34,709 nt of DNA. Source: Acidimicrobiia bacterium. Lineage in GTDB: Bacteria; Actinomycetota; Acidimicrobiia; Acidimicrobiales; Aldehydirespiratoraceae. Position numbers and translations under genes: made by a program. This document shows, one piece after another, positions 29,734 to 34,709 of this stretch. Numbering within the stretch: position 1 is the first letter of the stretch; every line of letters starts with the position of its first letter. The notes below the pieces were generated by a model, which searched no databases, was not told the DNA's origin, and worked only from the letters and a program-made list of their open reading frames with translations. The stretch spans positions 1-34,709 of the forward strand of contig JAJEEV010000039.1 of the NCBI GenBank assembly GCA_022820805.1, given 5' to 3'.

Positions 29734-31056
29734 TCAGTAGCGGTGTTGGCCGGAATGGCCCTGGGGGAGCCGGCAGAGGCGCTCGGTGCGCGGTCCGTAG
29801 TGGCCGCACGCTGAAGCTGACAGCGGCACCGACACAGGCGCTGGACCAGCATGTGGGGTCGGGCCGGGCCGCATGCGTGCCGTCAGCCCGCCGTCGGGGG
29901 TCATGGCCCGCAGCAGGGTGACCATCTCCGGGACCGTGTACCGGCGGTTGCGGCGGCCGCCCGTAGAGCTGACGATCCCCATCTCCGCGAGCGCAGCCAG
30001 CGCAGCCCGGGCCGCCCTCGGGGTGACCCCGACCCGTTGCGCAGCGGTCTCGGCGTCGAGCACCGGCATCGACGGCAGCGCCGACAGCACCGCAGCGGCT
30101 GCGCTGTCACGGCGGAACACAGCCACCGTCTGCCACCGCTCGGCCATCGCCTCGACCCGGCGCGCCACCGTCGCCGCCTGGCGCTCGGCCTCCACACAGG
30201 CGTTGGTGAACGCCGCCAGCCACCCCCGCAAGCCGCGGCTGCGGGACGTTGTGTCGGCCGGATCGCAGACGACCCGGGTGGCGTTGAGCGCGTCGTAGTA
30301 GCCGCGCTGGTCACGGCTCAGCTCTGAGCTGACCGGCACCGCCCCGTCAACCAGTCCCGCCGCGTTCAGCACCGTCTGGATCAGGGCGCGCCCTGTCCGG
30401 CCGTTGCCGTCGCCGAAGGGATGGATCGTCTCGAACTGGCTGTGGGCGACCACCGCTCGCAGCACCGGCGGATGGTCGCTGGTGTTCAGGTAGCCCACCA
30501 GGTCCTCCATCAGCGCCGGCACATGGTCCTGGGGCGGCGCCACGAACGAGGCGTCGTCGACCAGGCAGCCCGGCGGGCCGATCCAGATCGGCTCATCACG
30601 CAGCACGCCGCCCAGGGAGCGGTCGCGTGTGCGTGCGAAGAGCAGGCTGTGGATGGCGCAGAGGTCGTCGAGGGTGGCGCTGTAGCCGGACCGCATCCGC
30701 TGCCCGAGTTCGGCCGCGGCCCCGATCTGCTGTGACGCTCCCAGGGTGAGGGCGTCGTTCTCGTCGGACACCGGCCTGCCCGCCTGGTCCTGGTACTCGG
30801 CCCAGGCGAGCCCCGACGCGGTAGCGGCGACCCCCTCGATGACGCTCGAGCGGATGCTCTCGTCTCGGGCCAGCATCCACCTCGCCAGCCCGCCGGCGAG
30901 CTCGGACCGGGGCAGGGTCCCGGCCGCGACGAGCGCCCGGTCGGCGATGGTGACCGCGTTCACGTCCTCGGCGGTGAGGGCGGGCTCCCATCCTTCCAGC
31001 GGGTGCGGCACGTAGGCGCGGTACTGCCGCCGCCCGAACCCCGTCCGGGTCGGCAT
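29734..31056 (-). CDS. Fic-domain AMP transferase with built-in inhibitory helix and C-terminal wHTH
   Basis: 440 residues from ATG 31056 (MPTRTGFGRRQYRAYVPHPL); the frame is open to 31146. The N-terminal domain includes ARDESIRSSVIEGVAAT, where SSVIEG fits the inhibitory [S/T]xxxE[G/N] motif of class II Fic proteins, placed before the Fic core. The catalytic motif HPFGDGNGRTGR is complete, so the enzyme can be active once the Glu is displaced; the flap and substrate segment PPVLRAVVAHSQFETI lies before it. A winged helix follows (VLDAETAAQRVGVTPRAARA, LAEMGIVSSTGG). The last 25 residues carry a Cys/His-rich tail (CGHYGPRTERLCRLPQGHSG) that may bind zinc. Fic enzymes usually transfer AMP to target proteins. 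No separate antitoxin gene is adjacent. Confidence 0.92.
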   Translation of the reverse strand: MPTRTGFGRRQYRAYVPHPLEGWEPALTAEDVNAVTIADRALVAAGTLPRSELAGGLARWMLARDESIRSSVIEGVAATASGLAWAEYQDQAGRPVSDENDALTLGASQQIGAAAELGQRMRSGYSATLDDLCAIHSLLFARTRDRSLGGVLRDEPIWIGPPGCLVDDASFVAPPQDHVPALMEDLVGYLNTSDHPPVLRAVVAHSQFETIHPFGDGNGRTGRALIQTVLNAAGLVDGAVPVSSELSRDQRGYYDALNATRVVCDPADTTSRSRGLRGWLAAFTNACVEAERQAATVARRVEAMAERWQTVAVFRRDSAAAAVLSALPSMPVLDAETAAQRVGVTPRAARAALAALAEMGIVSSTGGRRNRRYTVPEMVTLLRAMTPDGGLTARMRPGPTPHAGPAPVSVPLSASACGHYGPRTERLCRLPQGHSGQHRY

Positions 31057-31403
31057 CCACCCCTCAGCGGTGATCTCCCTCCCCACAAACCCACCATATC
31101 GCGTCGTATGGGCTATTCCCAGCCGGTCTAAGCCGCGAACACCCACCTAACCAGTCCTATGCGCTATTCAACCCCTATTACCAGCAAAGTTCTCTGATGC
31201 TAAGAGCGCCGAGGTCGTGGCATCCGCTGTCAGCCAGCGGGCCGACACGCCCGAACACCTAGACGACGCAATCCAGGTCGCCTAGAAGCACCCCCAGCAC
31301 GACAAAGGCGTGCTTGATGGCCTTAGGCGAGATAGGTAGGTTCGCGTTCCGTCGCGTCCCTGGTGCCTCACAGGATTCAGGAGCCTCGGCTCACTGGCTT
31401 GCC
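31057..31403. other. Intergenic region with direct repeats and a TA-operon-like scar
   Basis: Two 16-bp sites, GTCGTATGGGCTATTC (31103-31118) and GTCCTATGCGCTATTC (31154-31169), are 51 bp apart with 14 of 16 identical. They lie upstream of the Fic gene and may bind a regulator. At 31214-31241 a 28-bp block is identical to 34576-34603, the antitoxin-stop/toxin-start junction of the right-hand TA pair. The rest holds no supported gene. Confidence 0.6.
31214..31241. repeat. 28-bp direct repeat, copy 1
   Basis: Begins GTCGTGGCATCCGCTG and is identical over 28 bp to 34576-34603, about 3.4 kb away and in the same orientation. Confidence 0.9.
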
Positions 31404-33128
31404 CTAGCTGTCGAGGCCCCAGCACACCACGAAACCGTCGGTGCGCAACCCGCACGTGAGGCCGTGGTTGCTGGCCACGTGTGCGCTTGTGTCGACAGCG
31501 GTAAACGTGCCGCTAGGGGCGTCGGTCCGGCCGTGGGTGTTGGCGCCCCAGCAGGCCATGGTCCCGTCGGAGCGCACCCCGCACGAATGCAACCCACCGG
31601 CGGTCACAGCGGTGAAGGTCCCGCTGGGCGGGTCGGCCATACCGACGTAGGTGCCGGCCGGCCATTCGTTCGCTCCCCAGCAGGCGATGGTCCCGTCGGA
31701 GCGCAGCCCGCAAGAGTGAAGATCACCGACGGCGACCGCGGAGAACCTACTGGTAGGGGCGTTCGCCTGCCCGAGCACGTTGCTACCCCAGCAGCTGACG
31801 AGTCCGTTGGAGCGCACCCCACAGGAATATGACGACTGAGTATCCACAGCCGTGAACCCGATCGCGGTAGACGGATCGGATTGTCCAAATGTGCTGTCGC
31901 CCCAACAGGTAACGGTCCTGTTGGCCCTTACCGCGCACGTATGCCAGAAGCCAGCACTCACCGAGATGAAGGTCCCGCCTGGCGCGTCACTCTTCCCGTC
32001 GACATCCGATCCCCAACACACGACTGTGCCGTCGACGCGCACACCGCAGGTGTGATCGCTGCCGGCGCTCACCGACTTGAATTCGCCGTCGGGTGCGTCG
32101 CGCTGACCGGAGCTGTTGCTCCCTCGGCACTCGACGGTGCCGTCGATCAGCAAGCCGCAGTAATGGTTCAAGCCCACGCTGAGCGTCACGTAGGCGTTCA
32201 CTGGGCTGGCCTGATTCGAGTTGTCCTGCCCCCAGCAGGCGACAGCTCCATTGAGGCGCAAACCGCAGGTGTGGTAGGTGCCGCTGCTCACCGCGGCGAA
32301 AGCTCCCCCGGGTGGGGTGCTCTGGCCGACGGTGTTGCCATGCTCGTCCTCGTTGTTGCCCCAACACGTGATGGTTCCGTCGGATCGCAGACCACAGGTG
32401 TGAGTGCTGCCGGCGCTCACCGCGGCGAAAGCTCCCCCGGGCACATCGAGCTGCCCGTACTGGTTCCATCCCCAGCACGTGGCGGTTCCGTCAGTGTGCA
32501 GCCCGCATGAATGCCCCCAGCCCGCGCTGACGGCGTTGAAGGACCCATCGGGGGCACCCGTCTGGCCGGTGCCGTTGTTTCCCCAGCAGGCGACCGAGCC
32601 GTCGGTGGCTACCGCGCACGAATGCCAGATCCCTGCATCGACAGCGCTGAAGGTCCCATCAGGCGGGGTCGACTGGCCGTAGGTGTTGTCGCCCCAGCAG
32701 GCGAGGGTGCCGTCGACGCGCACCGCGCAGGTGTGCTCTGCGCCCGCACTCACCGTGCTGTACGTTCCTTCGGGGACGTCTGTCTTGCCGTTATGGTTCG
32801 CGCCCCAACATTCGACTGTGCTGTCGGCGCGCAGCCCGCAAGTGTGGAATGACCCCGCGCTGACCGCTGTGAAGGGGCCCTCGGGCTCGTTGCGTTGTTG
32901 GCTGGAGTTGTCTCCCCAGCAGTAGATCCGTCCGCTGACTTGGAGGCCGCACGTGTGGTCGGAGCCGGCGCTCACCGCGGTGTACGCGCCATCCGGCAAC
33001 GACGACGCATCGACAGTCGGAGCCGATACGCCCGCGCCGCTGGTGTCGTCGCCGCTGGTGTCGTCGCCGCTGGTGTCTGTGTCGGCTTCGCCGATGGTGC
33101 CGTCGTTGATGGCTTTGAGCAGCACCAT
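31404..33128 (-). CDS. RCC1-like repeat protein, 14 short repeats, no signal peptide
   Basis: 574 residues from ATG 33128; ATG 33167 would add 13 residues, and both starts lie in or beyond an inverted repeat. After a short N-terminus and a TSGDDTSGDDTSGAG linker come about 14 units of 37-42 residues, each of the form GTFxAVSAGxxHTCGLRxDGTVxCWGxNxxGQ, with two Cys per unit. One unit has CRG in place of CWG. These are RCC1-type repeats, probably folding as one or two seven-bladed propellers with disulfides, which suits an exported protein. Yet no signal peptide is visible, so the true 5' end has probably been lost at the rearrangement junction. There are no SLH modules, unlike the protein at 18975. 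Confidence 0.82.
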   Translation of the reverse strand: MVLLKAINDGTIGEADTDTSGDDTSGDDTSGAGVSAPTVDASSLPDGAYTAVSAGSDHTCGLQVSGRIYCWGDNSSQQRNEPEGPFTAVSAGSFHTCGLRADSTVECWGANHNGKTDVPEGTYSTVSAGAEHTCAVRVDGTLACWGDNTYGQSTPPDGTFSAVDAGIWHSCAVATDGSVACWGNNGTGQTGAPDGSFNAVSAGWGHSCGLHTDGTATCWGWNQYGQLDVPGGAFAAVSAGSTHTCGLRSDGTITCWGNNEDEHGNTVGQSTPPGGAFAAVSSGTYHTCGLRLNGAVACWGQDNSNQASPVNAYVTLSVGLNHYCGLLIDGTVECRGSNSSGQRDAPDGEFKSVSAGSDHTCGVRVDGTVVCWGSDVDGKSDAPGGTFISVSAGFWHTCAVRANRTVTCWGDSTFGQSDPSTAIGFTAVDTQSSYSCGVRSNGLVSCWGSNVLGQANAPTSRFSAVAVGDLHSCGLRSDGTIACWGANEWPAGTYVGMADPPSGTFTAVTAGGLHSCGVRSDGTMACWGANTHGRTDAPSGTFTAVDTSAHVASNHGLTCGLRTDGFVVCWGLDS

Positions 33129-33141
33129 CAACGACGGCACC
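33096..33141. repeat. Perfect 17-bp inverted repeat at a divergent gene junction
   Basis: GGTGCCGTCGTTGATGG at 33096-33112 and its exact complement at 33125-33141, with a 12-bp loop. It lies over the 5' end of the RCC1-like gene and just before the substrate-binding gene. Both strands read VPSLM...INDGT across it. Confidence 0.93.
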
Positions 33142-33165
33142 CTCCGCCGCACCGAGGGTGCGAGC

Positions 33166-34188
33166 ATGGATCTCGGCGGTGTGTGTCCGTCGCCGTTAGT
33201 GGTGCAGACGGACTGGTTTCCGGAGTCCGAGCAGGGTGCGCTGTATCACCTGATCGGTGACGACTACACGGTGGACGCCTCCAACCAGCGTGTGCGGGGC
33301 TCGATGGTGCTCGATGGCACTGATCTGGGTATCGAGTTCGAGGTCCGCTCCGGTGGACCCGCTATCGGGTTCTCACCGGTTTCGAGCCACATGTACGCCG
33401 ACGATTCGATCCATCTGGGCCTTGCATCCACTGACTTTCAGATGAGGCACTGGGATGATGCGCCCTTGGTTTCCGTGGTGGCTCCGCTGGAGAAGAGCCC
33501 TCAGATGATCATGTGGGATCCTCAGACCTACCCCAACGTTCACAGCATCGCCGATCTGGGCCGCGAGGGAGTCACGGTGAACGTGTTCGGGGGTGGTGTG
33601 TTCTCAAGCGTGCTCGTGGCTCAAGGAACCTTGTCTCGGGAGCAGGTGGATGCTTCTTATGACGGCGCTCCGGCGCGGTTCGTCTCGGAAGGCGGCGCGA
33701 TCGCGCAGGAGGGGTTCGCCACGTTGGATGTGTACACCTATGAGCACGTCCACCAACAGTGGGGGCGGCCTGTCGCGTTCCAGCTGCTGCATGACGCCGG
33801 GTTCGAGGTCTATCGGCAGAACATTGCCGTGCGGCCGCGTGATCTCGAGTCAATGAGGCCGTGTCTAGAGAGGCTCGTGCCCGTCATCCAGAGGGCGGTG
33901 ATCTCGTTCACGGCGTCGCCGGATCGGGCCAACGCGACGATCGTGGATGCGGTCGACAAGTACAGGAGTTTCTGGACCTACACACCGGACATGGCAGCGT
34001 TTGCGGCTCAGGCTCAGCGCGCGTTCGGGCTCGTCGGCAACGGACCGGACTCGACAGTGGGCAACTTCGAGGCCACCCGCGTCCAAAGGGTGCTAGACGG
34101 CCTGCTTCCCGTACTCGGCGACAACTTGCCCTTCTTGGCTGAGGATCTCTACACGAACGAGTTCATCGACGACAGCATCGGCTTCTAG
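33166..34188 (+). CDS. ABC-transporter substrate-binding protein (NMT1/THI5-like), signal peptide missing
   Basis: 340 residues from ATG 33166, with GAGGG 7 nt upstream. The body is a periplasmic-binding-type fold: CPSPLVVQTDWFPESEQGAL, then EFEVRSGGPAIGFSPV, a STDFQMRHWDDAPLVSVVAP segment, IMWDPQTYPNVHSIADLG, and ALDVYTYEHV-like ATLDVYTYEHVHQQWGR. These match the SsuA/THI5-type binding proteins for ABC importers of thiamine precursors, sulfonates or similar. Such proteins need a signal peptide or lipobox before DLGGVCPSP; here the upstream sequence is the inverted repeat and then the antisense RCC1-like gene. The gene is therefore probably 5'-truncated. No permease or ATPase gene is adjacent. 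The end of the gene (EDLYTNEFIDDSIGF) looks complete. Confidence 0.82.
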   Translation: MDLGGVCPSPLVVQTDWFPESEQGALYHLIGDDYTVDASNQRVRGSMVLDGTDLGIEFEVRSGGPAIGFSPVSSHMYADDSIHLGLASTDFQMRHWDDAPLVSVVAPLEKSPQMIMWDPQTYPNVHSIADLGREGVTVNVFGGGVFSSVLVAQGTLSREQVDASYDGAPARFVSEGGAIAQEGFATLDVYTYEHVHQQWGRPVAFQLLHDAGFEVYRQNIAVRPRDLESMRPCLERLVPVIQRAVISFTASPDRANATIVDAVDKYRSFWTYTPDMAAFAAQAQRAFGLVGNGPDSTVGNFEATRVQRVLDGLLPVLGDNLPFLAEDLYTNEFIDDSIGF

Positions 34189-34240
34189 CTCAATGGATGT
34201 CTTGGCGCGTCGAGGGTGGTGCCCGTTGGTGTTGAGAGTG

Positions 34241-34585
34241 CTACTCGGTTGCTTTGGGGTGACCCGTGTGGGCGGCGGTCATCGAGACCGTGCGGCTGGG
34301 GCTGTCGATGCAGTACCAGATCCTTCCGCCTGCGGTGACCTCGTATTGCCACTGTTGCATCTCGGTGCCGTTCACCACTCGCTGTGCGAGCGAGTCCTTG
34401 AGCGGGTGCTGTCTTCGGCTGCGCTGGCGGGGGTCTGCTGTGATTGCCTCCCAGGCGGCTCGCGCGTTGCTTGACGCGGTGGCACAGAGTTGCGCCCATC
34501 CTGATGCTGCTGCGTTGTTGGCGAAGCGGAAGTCCCATCCGTCGGCCGCGGGAGGCGGAGCGACCCGATCTCTGCGTCGTGGCAT
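34241..34585 (-). CDS. RelE/ParE-like toxin of a type II toxin-antitoxin pair
   Basis: 114 residues from ATG 34585. The pattern GWDFRFANNAAASGWAQLCA, then NARAAWEAITADPRQRSRRQ, HPLKDSLAQRVVNG, and MQQWQYEVTAGGRIWYCIDS with TVSMTAAHTGHPKATE fits a widespread actinomycete RelE-superfamily type: a helix pair, then a beta sheet with a QWQYEVTGGGRIWY strand. RelE-like toxins cleave mRNA at the ribosome. The start lies 6 nt after the stop of the upstream antitoxin frame, so they are one operon. The C-terminus converges with the substrate-binding gene, 52 bp away. The assignment rests on sequence pattern and neighbour. Confidence 0.75.
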   Translation of the reverse strand: MPRRRDRVAPPPAADGWDFRFANNAAASGWAQLCATASSNARAAWEAITADPRQRSRRQHPLKDSLAQRVVNGTEMQQWQYEVTAGGRIWYCIDSPSRTVSMTAAHTGHPKATE

Positions 34586-34603
34586 CCGCTGTCAGCCAGC
34601 GGG
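34576..34603. repeat. 28-bp direct repeat, copy 2
   Basis: Identical to 31214-31241. This copy spans the stop of the antitoxin and the start of the toxin at the right edge. The two copies bracket the RCC1-like and substrate-binding genes. Confidence 0.9.
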
Positions 34604-34709
34604 TCTTGGAACCGGGTGTCCTGCCGCCTCTATTGGACCGGTGAGCCGCCGCAGCAGTTCTGGGTCGGCGTGTATCTCGGCTGTGGACTTCCACTCGCGC
34701 ACCAACTGG
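34592..34709 (-). CDS. Phd/YefM-like antitoxin, C-terminal fragment (runs off the window)
   Basis: 38 residues before the TGA at 34592-34594; the beginning lies beyond the window. It reads QLVREWKSTAEIHADPELLR followed by RLTGPIEAAGHPVPRPAG. The LVREWKSTAEIHADPELL segment is typical of the toxin-binding tail of antitoxins paired with this RelE-like toxin. It lies immediately upstream of and co-directional with the toxin gene (6 nt gap), the usual antitoxin-first order. Confidence 0.72.
   Translation of the reverse strand, partial: QLVREWKSTAEIHADPELLRRLTGPIEAAGHPVPRPAG

Noticed and set aside
34185..34694. 169-codon minus-strand frame at the right edge
   Set aside because: Basic, low-complexity translation in a shifted frame; the toxin and antitoxin frames explain the same DNA.

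Overview
The window is high-GC DNA with a mixture of ATG, GTG and TTG starts and at least one apparently leaderless promoter. It looks like an actinomycete. Secreted proteins that combine S-layer-homology-like (SLH) modules with RCC1-like CWG repeats, together with DUF222/HNH, DUF1214 and DUF3179 proteins, suggest the class Acidimicrobiia (inference). No rRNA, tRNA or CRISPR array was recognised.

Layout. 1-138 is the end of an IS3-family element (IS6110-like terminal repeat, start of orfA) that cuts an SLH-protein gene at 139. 0.7-7.5 kb is a minus-strand block: a DUF3179 lipoprotein, a TPR protein, a DUF1214 protein and a sulfotransferase. Two of its intergenic gaps are filled by short tandem repeats (29 bp and 49 bp). 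7.7-9.4 kb is a DUF222-HNH (13E12-type) protein with a Gly/Pro repeat linker. 9.7-11.1 kb holds a small membrane/coiled-coil protein and an EamA exporter. 11.2-13.8 kb is an accessory islet: a winged-helix nucleotidyltransferase with its own palindromic operator, a HicA/HicB toxin-antitoxin pair, and a VirE-like protein without a P-loop. 13.9-15.7 kb holds an RsmC-like methyltransferase and an orotate phosphoribosyltransferase.

15.8-27.7 kb is a cell-surface locus. It has three large paralogous SLH proteins (A, B, C) of about 800 residues that share a C-terminal module and a nearly identical 3' hairpin. It also has a large SLH-RCC1 protein, and two of the three small coiled-coil membrane proteins in the window sit next to the SLH paralogues. 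The 5' ends of A and B look damaged or use unusual starts, while C has an intact start with a repeated initiation region. This locus is the best candidate for an undescribed system: a paralogous, possibly variable S-layer or surface-coat set with dedicated small membrane partners.

27.8-34.7 kb holds an opine-dehydrogenase-like protein, a GNAT acetyltransferase, a self-inhibited Fic protein, a 14-repeat RCC1-like protein, a substrate-binding protein without a signal peptide, and a Phd/RelE-like toxin-antitoxin pair cut by the window end. The RCC1-like and substrate-binding genes meet head to head at a perfect 17-bp inverted repeat. A 28-bp direct repeat flanks them, which suggests rearrangement.
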